35,568 nt of DNA from Alphaproteobacteria bacterium (GCA_009693835.1 SHWM01000022.1:1-35568), one strand, 5' to 3'; positions 8,076 to 19,076 are shown, counted from the stretch's first letter. Numbers and translations are program-made. The notes: generated from the letters alone by a model not told the origin.

Positions 8076-8100
8076 AGAGTTATGGTTTTAGAGAGTTATG
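8069..8100 (+). repeat. 16-bp tandem duplication spanning stop and start codons
   Basis: GTTTTAGAGAGTTATG occurs at 8069-8084 and again, identical, at 8085-8100. The first copy contains the TAG stop of the flavin oxygenase; the second ends with the ATG of the DUF983 gene. Because 16 is not a multiple of three, the ATG in the first copy opens a different, useless frame. The duplication moved the DUF983 start 16 bases away from the upstream stop. Confidence 0.92.
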
Positions 8101-8475
8101 TTGCAGCAAAACAATCGCCTGTCATTTGTCAGGGCCACGGCGCGCGGCTTCGCCGGGCGTTGCCCCAATTGCGGCAAGGGCAAATTGTTTCGCGCTTTTC
8201 TGAAACCCATCGAGCAGTGTGCGTGTTGCAGCGAAGCCTTCGGCCATATACGCGCCGATGACGGGCCGGCATGGCTGACCATTCTGATCGTCGGCCATAT
8301 GGTCGTGCCGCTGCTGTTGGTAGTTGAGCGGCACACCGACTGGCCGGAGTGGGCGGCCTCCAGCTTCTGGTCCACGCTTGTGGTGGTGCTGGTGCTGGTT
8401 TTCTTGCCGCGCAGCAAGGGCGCCTTTATCGGGGCGATCTGGCAAACACGCGGCACGGGGGCCGATGACGCCTGA
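8098..8475 (+). CDS. DUF983 family membrane protein
   Basis: A 125-residue protein matching the DUF983 pattern: an N-terminal zinc-ribbon-like motif RCPNCGKGKLF (CxxC at 22-25) and a second pair CACC at about 41-44, then two transmembrane helices (about 60-77, LTILIVGHMVVPLLLVV, and about 88-105). The function of the family is unknown; members are common in Alphaproteobacteria. The start is the ATG that ends the second copy of a 16-bp tandem duplication; there is no strong ribosome site besides AGAGAG. It ends 6 bases from the convergent hydrolase gene and no terminator is visible between them. Confidence 0.85.
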   Translation: MLQQNNRLSFVRATARGFAGRCPNCGKGKLFRAFLKPIEQCACCSEAFGHIRADDGPAWLTILIVGHMVVPLLLVVERHTDWPEWAASSFWSTLVVVLVLVFLPRSKGAFIGAIWQTRGTGADDA

Positions 8476-8481
8476 TGCCGT

Positions 8482-9591
8482 TCACCGGCCCAGACTGCTA
8501 TATGTGACGGCCTTTGAACCGGCGGGCAATTCGATCAGCATGCCATCATAGGCTATCCGGGTTTCAACGCCGCCAACATCCGTGCCGCGCAGAAAAATCC
8601 GGTTCCCCAGCCAGCCTGGCAAAGCCGGGATCAGATGCGTCAGGACAAGCTGCGCGACACCTGCTTCCTTCGCGGTTTCAGCGGCGTCCCGCGGGGAGGC
8701 GTGATAGTCCGGTATGTCATGCATGATTTTTTGCGCGACCGGAATTTGCGCGCGCATGGCGGCGGCCCCCATCAGCCCGACAATGTTTTTGTCCATCGCT
8801 TCGTGCAGCAGGACATCCGCCCCTTTTGCATGCAGCGTTAGCCCCTCTGACGTGCGGGTGTCGCCGGAAAACACCACCGAACGGCCCCTGTAATCAAACC
8901 GGTAGCCATAGGCGGGTATGACCGGGGTGTGATCGACCGCGAATGCGGTCACGGTCAGCCCATTTTCTTCCAGCACCACCTTGCTTTGCGCGCCGGTCAG
9001 GGGTGTACCGTCAGGATTAGCGATTTCGCGCGGCTGCAAAGGGCCATTTTCGGGTTTGAGAAAATCGGCCCCATGATGCGTGATCCGGTAAAAATCATCG
9101 AGCGCATAGGCTTCGGTAAAACCTGAAACCACCCGTTCTATTCCGGGTCCGCCATATACCTGCAGCGGAGCAGGGCGCTGACTGACCCAGCTTTGCAGCC
9201 GCGCTTCGGGCAGATCCCCGATATGATCAGAATGAAAATGCGTGAGAAACACCGCCTCCATCCGCTCCAGCGGCGCCCGCCATCTGGCAACCCGTGCGAA
9301 GGATCCCGCCCCGGCGTCAACTACGAAAATCTTTCCAGCGGCGAACACAAGATTGCAGGCGGGCCGCCGGTCAGGGTCGGCCAGCGGGGACCCGCTGCCG
9401 CAAATGGCCACACGCAGGGCGTCATCGTTTATCAGTTCGTCATGCCGTACCGTCAGGGAATGGTCAATGACGCGCGCGATCACCACATCCTGTATGGCCG
9501 GCACATAATACAACGCCGCGCCGCCTGCGATAATCACGAGAATGATGAGGCTCAGAACGGTGCGGAAAATATTTCCCCGGCGCTTTTTCAT
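8482..9591 (-). CDS. Membrane-anchored metallo-beta-lactamase fold hydrolase
   Basis: A 369-residue protein with one N-terminal transmembrane helix (about 10-30), so its catalytic domain is probably periplasmic. The binuclear metal site is complete: THFHSDHIGDLPE (H118, H120, D122, H123), H221 in AVDHTPV, D244 in FSGDTR and H319 in LVLTHL. The spacing resembles the RNase Z/arylsulfatase-like branch rather than true beta-lactamases, so hydrolysis of an ester, sulfate or phosphodiester is plausible but not shown. GGCAGGA sits 7 bases before the ATG. It lies 58 bases downstream of the ABC exporter on the same strand and may share its transcript. Confidence 0.85.
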   Translation of the reverse strand: MKKRRGNIFRTVLSLIILVIIAGGAALYYVPAIQDVVIARVIDHSLTVRHDELINDDALRVAICGSGSPLADPDRRPACNLVFAAGKIFVVDAGAGSFARVARWRAPLERMEAVFLTHFHSDHIGDLPEARLQSWVSQRPAPLQVYGGPGIERVVSGFTEAYALDDFYRITHHGADFLKPENGPLQPREIANPDGTPLTGAQSKVVLEENGLTVTAFAVDHTPVIPAYGYRFDYRGRSVVFSGDTRTSEGLTLHAKGADVLLHEAMDKNIVGLMGAAAMRAQIPVAQKIMHDIPDYHASPRDAAETAKEAGVAQLVLTHLIPALPGWLGNRIFLRGTDVGGVETRIAYDGMLIELPAGSKAVTYSSLGR

Positions 9592-9649
9592 CTCAAAATC
9601 CTGCCTCTGTCAGTGAGTCGAAATCCTGTTGGAGGGCACGGGCTTATCA

Positions 9650-11491
<1,842 letters not shown>

Positions 11492-11550
11492 GCCCGATCA
11501 CTCCTTGTCTCGCGTCATTTTCAACACACCTATCACATACTGAACAGACT

Positions 11551-11563
11551 AATGATTCTCATT
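11551..11563. promoter_or_regulatory. Possible Fur-type operator (AATGA-TTC-TCATT)
   Basis: A perfect 5-3-5 inverted repeat matching the core of the classical Fur box (AATGA-TAA-TCATT), with the outer bases matching poorly. It lies 60 bases upstream of the GTG start of the ABC exporter on the minus strand and 388 bases upstream of nuoA. If real it would suggest iron- or manganese-linked control of the exporter. A single short match could be chance. Confidence 0.3.
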
Positions 11564-11779
11564 CCTGACGGTGCGGGCCTGGCGCCGTTCCTTCTGGAGA
11601 TGTAAGGTTATACGATTTGGGATGCTAGATCGAATTTGGCAGCCGGGGGCAGGCCAGGGAACTGACGCAATTATACAGCGCCAAGGGTACCTCTTGTGCA
11701 ATCCTCTGATCATAAGGGCTTTCCCGGAGCGGATCCTGCCCGGGGGCGCAAACTTCGTTCGCGGGGCTGGCAATGATGG

Positions 11780-11807
11780 CCCGAGGTCATCTACCCGAGG
11801 TCATCTA
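11780..11807 (+). repeat. 14-bp tandem duplication upstream of nuoA
   Basis: CCCGAGGTCATCTA occurs at 11780-11793 and again, identical, at 11794-11807. It lies about 145 bases before the nuoA start, possibly near the operon promoter or in its leader. Confidence 0.9.
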
Positions 11808-11950
11808 CAGGTAAAATTTTTCTTTCCTGAGTGCTTTCTATTATATGGCCCGGCGATTATAGTGCGCCCAGCGCGCTGCAAGGGTGATTCAACCCGCATT
11901 ATGACGCTGCCGCAAGGCGAGATCACAGGGCTAAAGCAGGGGCGGGGTTC

Positions 11951-12316
11951 ATGACGGGGTTTTTGCTGGAATATCTGCCAATCCTGCTGTTCACGGGGAT
12001 TGCGGTCGTCATGTCGGTGGCGCTGATCGTGGTGGCGTTTGTGGTGGCGGAAAACCGGCCGGATCCCGAGAAACTGTCGGCCTATGAATGCGGTTTCCCC
12101 GCCTTTGACGATTCGCGCATGCAGTTCGATGTGCGGTTCTATCTGGTCGCGATCCTGTTCATCATCTTCGATCTTGAGGTGGCCTTTCTGTTCCCCTGGG
12201 CGATATCGCTTGGGGATGTGGGCCTGTATGGCTTCTGGTCGATGATTGTGTTCCTGGCGGTGCTGACTATTGGTTTTGCCTATGAATGGAAAAAAGGCGC
12301 GCTGGAATGGGAATGA
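11951..12316 (+). CDS. nuoA: NADH-quinone oxidoreductase subunit A
   Basis: A 121-residue membrane subunit of complex I with three transmembrane helices (about 11-35, 63-83 and 90-112). The loop after the first helix carries the family signature [20 protein letters not shown] with its conserved Cys, which lies near the quinone-binding site and contacts NuoD and Nuo[12 protein letters not shown] in helix 2 has the conserved Asp and Glu. It opens the nuo operon, and its stop codon overlaps the nuoB start. Confidence 0.97.
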   Translation: MTGFLLEYLPILLFTGIAVVMSVALIVVAFVVAENRPDPEKLSAYECGFPAFDDSRMQFDVRFYLVAILFIIFDLEVAFLFPWAISLGDVGLYGFWSMIVFLAVLTIGFAYEWKKGALEWE

Positions 12317-12828
12317 CACCGGATCCCGTGGCGCCGGGCGCAGGTTTTGCGGCCCTGTCGGACGAGCTTTCAGACAAGGGTTTTATTCTGACCAGCCTGG
12401 ATGATGTGATTACCTGGGCGCGCACGGGCTCGCTGATGTGGATGACCTTTGGCCTGGCCTGCTGCGGGGTCGAGATGATGCAGGCCGCGATGCCGCGCTA
12501 TGATATGGAACGCTTTGGCTTTGCGCCGCGCGCCAGCCCGCGCCAGTCCGACGTGATGATCGTCGCCGGTACGCTGACCAACAAGATGGCGCCTGCGCTC
12601 CGCAAGGTCTATGACCAGATGCCGGAGCCGCGCTATGTTATCTCGATGGGCAGTTGCGCCAATGGCGGGGGCTATTATCATTATTCCTATTCGGTGGTGC
12701 GCGGCTGCGACCGCATCGTGCCGGTGGACATCTATGTGCCGGGATGCCCGCCCTCGGCCGAGGCGCTGATGTACGGCATTATGCAACTGCAGCGTAAAAT
12801 CCGCCGCGAGGGAACCATCGCCCGCTAG
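12313..12828 (+). CDS. nuoB: NADH-quinone oxidoreductase subunit B (cluster N2)
   Basis: A 171-residue peripheral-arm subunit carrying the terminal 4Fe-4S cluster N2, which hands electrons to quinone. The four ligands are visible: C50 and C51 (LACCGVEMM), C115 (GSCANGGG) and C145 ([10 protein letters not shown]). I chose the ATG at 12313 because it overlaps the nuoA stop as ATGA; the ATG at 12307, two codons earlier, is equally possible, and the frame is open back to 12286. The sequence around [21 protein letters not shown] is typical of the family. Confidence 0.96.
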   Translation: MTPDPVAPGAGFAALSDELSDKGFILTSLDDVITWARTGSLMWMTFGLACCGVEMMQAAMPRYDMERFGFAPRASPRQSDVMIVAGTLTNKMAPALRKVYDQMPEPRYVISMGSCANGGGYYHYSYSVVRGCDRIVPVDIYVPGCPPSAEALMYGIMQLQRKIRREGTIAR

Positions 12829-12908
12829 ATCAACAAAGTTTTAGCCGCAGATGACCTCCGGTGCGGGCCGGAACATTTGCTGGAACAGTAATGGGTCAGG
12901 CCGGAAAT

Positions 12909-13541
12909 ATGGATATTACAGCACTGCGTGAGTTGGGGGAGCAGATCGAAGGCGCGCTGCCGCAGGCTGTCAGCGCCATTGAAATCGCACATGGCGAATT
13001 GACAGTGCATACCGGCGCCGCGCATCTGCTGGCGCTGCTGGGCTATCTGAGGCAGGACCCCAATTGCCGTTTCAGCCAGCTGATGGACATCACGGCGGCG
13101 GATTATCCGGGCCGTCCGGCGCGTTTTGACCTTATCTATCACCTGCTCAGCGTGCATCAGAACCAGCGCGTCCGGATCAAGACGCCGATTGCGGAAGATG
13201 TGGCGGCGCCCAGCGCAATTGCGCTGTTCCCTAACGCCAATTGGTATGAACGTGAAGTGTTCGACATGTTCGGCATCGCCTTTACCGGACATCCTGATCT
13301 GCGCAGGCTGCTCACCGATTATGGATTTGAAGGTCATCCGCTGCGCAAGGATTTTCCCCTTACAGGTTTTGTTCAGGTGCGCTATGACGATGAACGCAAA
13401 CGCGTGGTCAACGAGCCCGTGCAACTGACGCAGGAGTTCCGCGCGTTTGATTTTGTCAGCCCCTGGGAGGGCGGGGAATATCCGCTTCCAGGAGATGAAA
13501 AGGCCACACCCATTGCCGCCAGCACAGGGCCCAAACCGTGA
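12909..13541 (+). CDS. nuoC: NADH-quinone oxidoreductase subunit C
   Basis: A 210-residue peripheral-arm subunit without cofactors that packs on NuoD near the quinone site. The 30-kDa subunit signature is complete: [20 protein letters not shown], then [20 protein letters not shown]. The start at 12909 ([10 protein letters not shown]) matches the usual N-terminus of the alphaproteobacterial protein; the in-frame ATG at 12891 would add six residues. An 80-base gap separates it from nuoB, the longest in the first part of the operon. Its stop overlaps the nuoD start (GTGA). Confidence 0.95.
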   Translation: MDITALRELGEQIEGALPQAVSAIEIAHGELTVHTGAAHLLALLGYLRQDPNCRFSQLMDITAADYPGRPARFDLIYHLLSVHQNQRVRIKTPIAEDVAAPSAIALFPNANWYEREVFDMFGIAFTGHPDLRRLLTDYGFEGHPLRKDFPLTGFVQVRYDDERKRVVNEPVQLTQEFRAFDFVSPWEGGEYPLPGDEKATPIAASTGPKP

Positions 13542-14725
13542 CTGAACCCTTCGATCCGGACAATCGCAAATTCCATCTGAATTTCGGCCCGCAGCATCCG
13601 GCGGCGCATGGCGTGCTGCGCATGATTCTGGAAATGGATGGCGAAATCGTCACGCGTGTCGATCCGCATATCGGCCTGCTGCATCGCGGCACGGAAAAAC
13701 TGATCGAACATAAGACCTATCTGCAGGCGGTGCCCTATTTCGACCGGCTGGACTATGTCGCCCCGATGAATCAGGAACACGCCTATGCGCTGGCGGTGGA
13801 ACGCCTGCTCGGATTGGATATCCCGATCCGCGCGCAATATATCCGTGTGCTGTACTGCGAAATCGGCCGCCTGCTCAATCATCTGCTGAATGTCACCACA
13901 CAGGCCATGGATGTGGGCGCGCTGACGCCGCCGCTGTGGGGATTTGAAGAGCGCGAAAAACTGATGGTCTTTTATGAACGGGTGTCGGGTTCGCGCATGC
14001 ATGCCGCCTATTTCCGCCCGGGCGGCGTGCATCAGGACATGCCCGCCGGGCTGGCCGAGGATATTTATGCTTTCTGCGAACAGTTTCCAAAGGTCCTTGA
14101 CGACATTGAAGGCCTGCTGACGGATAACCGGATTTTCAAGCAACGCAATGTCAATATCGGCGTCGTCAGCCTGCAGGACGCGCTCGACTGGGGCTTTAGC
14201 GGCGTGATGCTGCGCGGCAGCGGCGCGGCCTGGGATTTGCGCCGCGCCCAGCCCTACGAATGTTACAACGATCTGGAGTTTCAGATTCCCATCGGCAAGA
14301 ACGGCGACTGTTACGACCGCTATCTGTGCCGGGTCGAGGAAATGCGCCAGAGCACGAGAATCATGATGCAGTGCCTGGAGAAAATGCCCGCCGGGCCGGT
14401 TTCGGTGAATGACGGCAAGGTGACGCCTCCCAGCCGCGGCGAGATGAAGCGTTCAATGGAAGCGCTGATCCATCACTTCAAGCTGTATACCGAAGGCTAT
14501 CATGTCCCGGCAGGCGAAGTGTATGCCGCCGTCGAGGCGCCCAAAGGCGAGTTTGGCGTTTATCTGATCGCTGATGGCTCCAACAAGCCCTATCGCTGCA
14601 AGCTGCGCGCGCCGGGTTTTGCGCATCTGCAGGCCATGGATTATCTGTGTACGGGGCATATGCTGGCGGACGCTTCGGCCATTCTTGGATCGCTCGATAT
14701 TGTGTTTGGGGAGGTGGACCGGTGA
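13538..14725 (+). CDS. nuoD: NADH-quinone oxidoreductase subunit D (49-kDa subunit)
   Basis: A 395-residue subunit forming the quinone-reduction pocket together with NuoB, related to the large subunit of NiFe hydrogenases. The N-terminal signature [20 protein letters not shown], then [20 protein letters not shown] and [11 protein letters not shown] are diagnostic; the His in the [10 protein letters not shown] loop and a later Tyr contact the quinone head in known structures. The start is a GTG at 13538 that overlaps the nuoC stop. The C-terminus ends with the standard [12 protein letters not shown]. Its stop codon overlaps the GTG of the unexpected small membrane protein gene. Confidence 0.96.
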   Translation: MTEPFDPDNRKFHLNFGPQHPAAHGVLRMILEMDGEIVTRVDPHIGLLHRGTEKLIEHKTYLQAVPYFDRLDYVAPMNQEHAYALAVERLLGLDIPIRAQYIRVLYCEIGRLLNHLLNVTTQAMDVGALTPPLWGFEEREKLMVFYERVSGSRMHAAYFRPGGVHQDMPAGLAEDIYAFCEQFPKVLDDIEGLLTDNRIFKQRNVNIGVVSLQDALDWGFSGVMLRGSGAAWDLRRAQPYECYNDLEFQIPIGKNGDCYDRYLCRVEEMRQSTRIMMQCLEKMPAGPVSVNDGKVTPPSRGEMKRSMEALIHHFKLYTEGYHVPAGEVYAAVEAPKGEFGVYLIADGSNKPYRCKLRAPGFAHLQAMDYLCTGHMLADASAILGSLDIVFGEVDR

Positions 14726-15090
14726 GTGATGTGTCGAAGCAAATCCGCGAGTGGTGGCAATCACCGTTTGGGAAATTGATTGCCATCTGGGTCCTGGCGG
14801 AAACGTGCTTTTTTGCCATCATAATGTCTTGGGGAGATAGGCACCCGATCAGTGCCTTCTTTGAATCGCTTGTAGCTTTGATAATGTACAGCTTTGGGGG
14901 ATTGGGTCTCATTACTGCTATTTGGGCCGGGGGTCGCGTCTCAGAAAAAGTCCAGAGTAATATGTTGGGCTGGATCGCTGGAATTGCGGTCCGATTAGGT
15001 GTGAGTGTGTCTATTTTTCTAATTGCACACGCCATCCCGGGAGTTGGCTGGCGATTTGAACGTATATCAAATACCCTAGAGGATTACTGA
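14722..15090 (+). CDS. Uncharacterised three-helix membrane protein inserted between nuoD and nuoE
   Basis: A 122-residue protein I do not recognise. The GTG at 14722 overlaps the nuoD stop (GTGA) and its TGA shares a base with the nuoE ATG (TGATG), so it is coupled on both sides. Three transmembrane helices are evident: about 18-36 ([18 protein letters not shown]), 46-69 (glycine-rich, [22 protein letters not shown]) and 82-104 ([20 protein letters not shown]). The N-terminus is polar with a WW pair; the C-terminus is charged ([12 protein letters not shown]). G+C is 49% over the 240 bases counted (14821-15060), against 60-67% in samples of nuoD and nuoE, which suggests a different origin. 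It could be a lineage-specific complex I accessory or assembly protein, or a passenger gene. Confidence 0.75.
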   Translation: MSDVSKQIREWWQSPFGKLIAIWVLAETCFFAIIMSWGDRHPISAFFESLVALIMYSFGGLGLITAIWAGGRVSEKVQSNMLGWIAGIAVRLGVSVSIFLIAHAIPGVGWRFERISNTLEDY

Positions 15091-15704
15091 TGTCAGTGCG
15101 GCGGTTATGTGCGGATCAGCCCGCAAGTTTTGCGTTTTCGCCAGAAAATCTCGACTGGTGCGCGAAGGAAATCAAAAAATATCCCGAAGGCCGTCAGGCC
15201 AGCGCGGTCATCGCCTTGTTATGGCGCGGCCAGGAACAGAATGGCGGCTGGGTGACGGAACCCATGATCCGTGTTGTCGGCGACATGCTGGCCATGCCCT
15301 ATATCCGCGTGCTGGAGGTCGCCACCTTTTACACCATGTTCAATCTGGCCCCGCGCGGCAAATATCTGCTGCAGGTCTGCAAGACGACGCCCTGCTGGCT
15401 GCGTGGATCGGACGAGGTGACGGCCGTCGTCAAAAACCGGCTGGGGGTTGAGCAGCGGCAGGTGACCAAAGACGGTTTATTCTCCTGGATTGAGGTGGAA
15501 TGTCTTGGCGGCTGCTGCAATGCGCCCGTCATTCAGGTGAATGAGGACTATTACGAAGATCTGGATGCCGCAAAAACCGGCGCGCTACTGGATCAGCTTG
15601 CGCGCGGGGAACAGCCTAAAATTGGTTCACAGACGGGCCGCCGCAGTTCAGAACCTGCAGCCGGGTTGACCACGCTGACCAGTGTGGCGGGGGGAGAGCG
15701 CTGA
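15090..15704 (+). CDS. nuoE: NADH-quinone oxidoreductase subunit E (cluster N1a)
   Basis: A 204-residue thioredoxin-like subunit with the 2Fe-2S cluster N1a, part of the NADH-oxidising module with NuoF and NuoG. The four Cys ligands are C97 and C102 ([11 protein letters not shown]) and C138 and C142 (ECLGGC). The N-terminal helical part contains [20 protein letters not shown] and [12 protein letters not shown], both typical. A C-terminal tail of about 35 residues (with [14 protein letters not shown]) is common in alphaproteobacterial homologues. Its stop overlaps the nuoF start (TGATG). Confidence 0.96.
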   Translation: MSVRRLCADQPASFAFSPENLDWCAKEIKKYPEGRQASAVIALLWRGQEQNGGWVTEPMIRVVGDMLAMPYIRVLEVATFYTMFNLAPRGKYLLQVCKTTPCWLRGSDEVTAVVKNRLGVEQRQVTKDGLFSWIEVECLGGCCNAPVIQVNEDYYEDLDAAKTGALLDQLARGEQPKIGSQTGRRSSEPAAGLTTLTSVAGGER

Positions 15705-16999
15705 TGCTGCAGGACAAGGACCGCATCTTCACCAATCTGTACGGCTTTGACGATTGGGCGCTGCCCGGCGCGCGCCGCCGGGGTGACTGGGACAATACAA
15801 AGGCCCTGCTGGAAAAGGGCCGCGACTGGATTGTCGACGAGGTCAAGGCGTCCGGCCTGCGCGGGCGCGGGGGCGCCGGGTTTTCGACCGGCCTTAAATG
15901 GTCGTTCATGCCCAAGACATCGGATGGCCGCCCGCATTATCTGGTCGTCAATGCCGATGAATCGGAACCCGGCACCTGCAAGGACCGCGAGATTTTGCGC
16001 AATGATCCGCACAAGCTGGTCGAGGGCTGTCTGGTCGCGGGCTTCGCCATGGGCGCGCATGTGGCCTATATCTATGTGCGCGGTGAATTTATTTTTGAAC
16101 GCAAGCGGCTGCAGGCGGCGGTCGATCAGGCCTATGAAGCGGGGCTGCTGGGTGACAATGCCTGCGGTTCCGGCTGGAAGTTCGATGTCTATGTGCATCA
16201 TGGCGCCGGGGCCTATATCTGCGGCGAGGAAACCGCGCTGCTGGAAAGCCTGGAAGGCAAAAAGGGCCAGCCGCGGCTGAAGCCGCCCTTCCCGGCCAAT
16301 ATGGGCCTGTATGGCTGCCCGTCCACCGTCAACAATGTGGAGAGCATCGCGGTTGCGCCCGCCATTTTACGGCGCGGCGCGGCCTGGTTCATGGGCTTCG
16401 GGCGGCCAAATAATTCCGGCACCAAGGTTTTCTGCATTTCCGGGCATGTGAATAATCCGTGCAACGTGGAAGAGGCCATGAGTATTCCCATGCGCGAGCT
16501 GATCGAGAAACATGCGGGCGGCGTGCGCGGCGGATGGGACAATCTGCTGGCGGTCATTCCAGGCGGCGCGAGCGTGCCGATGATCCCCAAATCCATCTGC
16601 GACACGGTGCTGATGGATTTTGACGCGTTAAAGGACGTGCGCTCGGGCCTGGGCACGGCAGCGGTGATTGTGATGGATAAATCGACCGACCTGATCAAGG
16701 CGATTGCGCGGCTTTCGGCGTTCTACAAGCATGAAAGCTGCGGCCAGTGCACCCCCTGCCGCGAGGGTACGGGCTGGATGTGGCGGGTGATGGAGCGTCT
16801 GGTGACAGGCGATGCGGAGGTCGCGGAAATCGACATGCTGCTGGACGTCAGCACACGGATTGAAGGGCATACGATCTGCGCTCTTGGGGATGCGGCGGCG
16901 TGGCCGATCCAGGGCCTGATCCGGCATTTCCGGCCCATGCTGGAAGAGCGGATATTGAACAACCGGGTCGGGCGCACCGGCAGGATCGCGGCGGAGTAG
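15704..16999 (+). CDS. nuoF: NADH-quinone oxidoreductase subunit F (NADH- and FMN-binding)
   Basis: A 431-residue subunit that takes hydride from NADH through FMN and passes electrons to cluster N3. The glycine-rich NADH site is [16 protein letters not shown] (51-66); [14 protein letters not shown] (83-96) belongs to the FMN site; [20 protein letters not shown] (172-191) completes it. The N3 cluster ligands are C346, C349, C352 ([14 protein letters not shown]) and C392 ([12 protein letters not shown]). The start overlaps the nuoE stop; the nuoG ATG follows two bases after its stop. Confidence 0.97.
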   Translation: MLQDKDRIFTNLYGFDDWALPGARRRGDWDNTKALLEKGRDWIVDEVKASGLRGRGGAGFSTGLKWSFMPKTSDGRPHYLVVNADESEPGTCKDREILRNDPHKLVEGCLVAGFAMGAHVAYIYVRGEFIFERKRLQAAVDQAYEAGLLGDNACGSGWKFDVYVHHGAGAYICGEETALLESLEGKKGQPRLKPPFPANMGLYGCPSTVNNVESIAVAPAILRRGAAWFMGFGRPNNSGTKVFCISGHVNNPCNVEEAMSIPMRELIEKHAGGVRGGWDNLLAVIPGGASVPMIPKSICDTVLMDFDALKDVRSGLGTAAVIVMDKSTDLIKAIARLSAFYKHESCGQCTPCREGTGWMWRVMERLVTGDAEVAEIDMLLDVSTRIEGHTICALGDAAAWPIQGLIRHFRPMLEERILNNRVGRTGRIAAE

Positions 17000-17001
17000 A
17001 C

Positions 17002-19074
17002 ATGCCCAAACTCACCATTGACGGAATAGAAATTGAGGTTGAGCCGGGCACCAGCCTGCTGCAGGCCTGCGAGGCGGCCGGCAAGGAAATCCCGCGCTTC
17101 TGCTATCATGAGCGGCTTTCGATCGCTGGTAATTGCCGCATGTGCCTGATCGAGGTGGAGGGCGGCCCGCCCAAGCCGGTGGCGAGCTGCGCGATGCCAG
17201 CCGCCGATAAAATGGTGGTGCATACCGACACGCCGATGGTGCGCAAGGCGCGCGAAGGGGTGATGGAGTTTCTGCTGGCCAATCATCCGCTGGACTGCCC
17301 GATCTGCGATCAGGGCGGCGAGTGCGACCTGCAGGATCAGGCCATGGGCTACGGGGTTTCCGGGTCGCGCTATTTCGAAAACAAGCGCGCCGTCGAAGAC
17401 AAGAATATGGGGCCGCTGATCAAGACGGTGATGACCCGCTGCATTCACTGTACGCGCTGCGTGCGCTTTACTACGGAAATTGCCGGCGTGTCCGAACTGG
17501 GCGCGACGGGGCGCGGCGAAGATATGGAAATCACCACCTATCTGGAACAGGCGGTGCTTTCGGAACTGTCGGGCAATGTGATTGACCTCTGCCCGGTGGG
17601 GGCGCTGACCTCGAAGCCTTATGCCTTTTCAGCGCGGCCCTGGGAACTCACCAAGACCGAAAGCATCGATGTCATGGACGCCGTCGGCTCCAATATCCGT
17701 GTCGATGCACGCGGGGCCGAGGTGATGCGCATCCTTCCCGTCACCAATGACGATGTGAACGAAGAATGGATTTCCGACAAGACGCGCTTCATCTGGGACG
17801 GGCTGAAACGCCAGCGTCTGGATACGCCCTATATTCGGGAAGGCGGCAAATTGCGGCCCGCCAGCTGGGCCCAGGCGCTTTCTCTGGCGGCGCAAAAAAT
17901 CAAGGCGGCACCGCCCGCCGCCATGGCCGCGATTGCGGGTGACCTCGCCTGTGCGGAATCCATGATGGCGCTGAAGGATTTATGGGACCGTCTCGGCAGC
18001 CCGCATCTTGACTGCCGCCAGGATGGCGCAAAACTGGGCGCGGCGTCGCGCGGCGACTATCTGTTCAACTCAACCTTTGCCGGGATCGAACAGGCCGACG
18101 CGCTGCTGCTGATTGGCTGCAATCCGCGCCGGGAAGCAGCGGTGCTCAATGCCCGTATCGTGCAACGGGCGCGGGCCGGACATTTTTCCGCCGCCAGTAT
18201 TGGCGCGCCTATGGATGTCAATTTCCCGTGTCAGAATTTGGGAGCGGGGCCGCGCACCCTGCAGGACCTGCTGGATGGCCGGCATCCGTTCGCTGCCACG
18301 CTGCAGGCGGCCAAACGGCCGATGCTGATCGTGGGCATGGGCGCGTTGGCGCGGGCCGATGGCGCGGCGATTCTGGCGGCGGCCAAAAAGCTGGCGCGGA
18401 ATGTGGGCGCGATCAGCACCGAATGGAACGGCTTTAATATGCTGCACAACGCCGCCGCGCGGGTGGCCGGACTAGACCTTGGCTTGCTGCCGGGGGCTGG
18501 CGGGCTGGATGTGGCGGGTATGCTTGAAGGGGCGAAAAGTGGGGCGATCAGCCTGGTCTATCTGCTGGGGGCGGACGAGCTGGACCTGAGCCAGACCGGC
18601 AAGGCTTTTGTCATCTATCAGGGGCATCACGGCGATGCCGGCGCGCATCGCGCGGACCTGGTGCTGCCGGGGGCGGCCTATACGGAAAAAAGCGGCACTT
18701 ATGTAAACAGCGAAGGCCGGGTGCAGATCGGCGCGCGCGCCGGGTTCCCGCCCGGCGAGGCGCGGGAAGACTGGACGATATTACGCGCGCTCTCGGAATC
18801 GGCCGGGCACAAGCTGCCCTATGACAGTCTTGCTGCGCTGCGCGCACGCATGATTGAGGCTGCGCCGCACTTCCGTCATGTGGGGGCCGTTCAGGCCGCC
18901 ACCCCGGGCGCGCCGGCGGCGGCGGGCAGCATGGGCGACGCCGCCTTTGTATCCGCCATCCGGGATTTCTATCTGACCAATCCAATCGCGCGCGCCTCCA
19001 GCATCATGGCGGAATGCAGTGCGTTAGCGGCGCGACATTCATTGAGCTTGAACCAGAAGGATCAAGCTCAATGA
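17002..19074 (+). CDS. nuoG: NADH-quinone oxidoreductase subunit G (iron-sulfur chain subunit)
   Basis: A 690-residue molybdopterin-oxidoreductase-like subunit holding the electron wire. Ligands visible: 2Fe-2S N1b C34, C45, C48, C63; 4Fe-4S N5 H95, C99, C102, C108; 4Fe-4S N4 C147, C150, C153, C197. The extra N7 cluster motif of some bacteria is not apparent. The ATG at 17002, two bases after the nuoF stop, is the natural start. Conserved sequence ends at YLTNPIARASSIMAECSAL; the last residues (RHSLSLNQKDQAQ) are encoded largely by a perfect hairpin at 19037-19076, so the tail looks altered by the palindrome. The gap to nuoH is 126 bases, unusually wide for this operon. Confidence 0.96.
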   Translation: MPKLTIDGIEIEVEPGTSLLQACEAAGKEIPRFCYHERLSIAGNCRMCLIEVEGGPPKPVASCAMPAADKMVVHTDTPMVRKAREGVMEFLLANHPLDCPICDQGGECDLQDQAMGYGVSGSRYFENKRAVEDKNMGPLIKTVMTRCIHCTRCVRFTTEIAGVSELGATGRGEDMEITTYLEQAVLSELSGNVIDLCPVGALTSKPYAFSARPWELTKTESIDVMDAVGSNIRVDARGAEVMRILPVTNDDVNEEWISDKTRFIWDGLKRQRLDTPYIREGGKLRPASWAQALSLAAQKIKAAPPAAMAAIAGDLACAESMMALKDLWDRLGSPHLDCRQDGAKLGAASRGDYLFNSTFAGIEQADALLLIGCNPRREAAVLNARIVQRARAGHFSAASIGAPMDVNFPCQNLGAGPRTLQDLLDGRHPFAATLQAAKRPMLIVGMGALARADGAAILAAAKKLARNVGAISTEWNGFNMLHNAAARVAGLDLGLLPGAGGLDVAGMLEGAKSGAISLVYLLGADELDLSQTGKAFVIYQGHHGDAGAHRADLVLPGAAYTEKSGTYVNSEGRVQIGARAGFPPGEAREDWTILRALSESAGHKLPYDSLAALRARMIEAAPHFRHVGAVQAATPGAPAAAGSMGDAAFVSAIRDFYLTNPIARASSIMAECSALAARHSLSLNQKDQAQ

Positions 19075-19076
19075 AT
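19037..19076. repeat. Perfect 15-bp hairpin covering the nuoG stop codon
   Basis: ATTCATTGAGCTTGA at 19037-19051 pairs without mismatch with 19062-19076 across a 10-base loop. The right arm contains the TGA stop of nuoG and the ATG of the 45-codon bridging frame. There is no T-tract typical of a terminator (TAAAA follows), so a role in mRNA processing or protection of the upstream transcript is possible, or it may simply be an inserted palindrome. Confidence 0.9.

Larger units (their letters stand above)
11492..11950. other. 459-bp divergent intergenic region upstream of the nuo operon
   Basis: It separates the minus-strand ABC exporter from nuoA and must hold both promoters. It contains the Fur-like inverted repeat at 11551-11563 and the 14-bp tandem duplication at 11780-11807. 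Possible -10 elements for nuo are TATTAT at 11839-11844 and TATAGT at 11858-11863, but neither has a good -35. Open frames here (for example 11571-11954 on the plus strand) have no family resemblance or ribosome site and I do not call them. Confidence 0.6.

Noticed and set aside
8476..8481. A terminator between the convergent DUF983 and hydrolase genes
   Set aside because: Only six bases separate the stop codons and no stem with a T-tract was found on either strand.
11571..11954. A 127-codon plus-strand frame in the nuo upstream region
   Set aside because: No ribosome site, no recognisable family, irregular composition, and it spans the 14-bp tandem duplication; it also overlaps the nuoA start in another phase.
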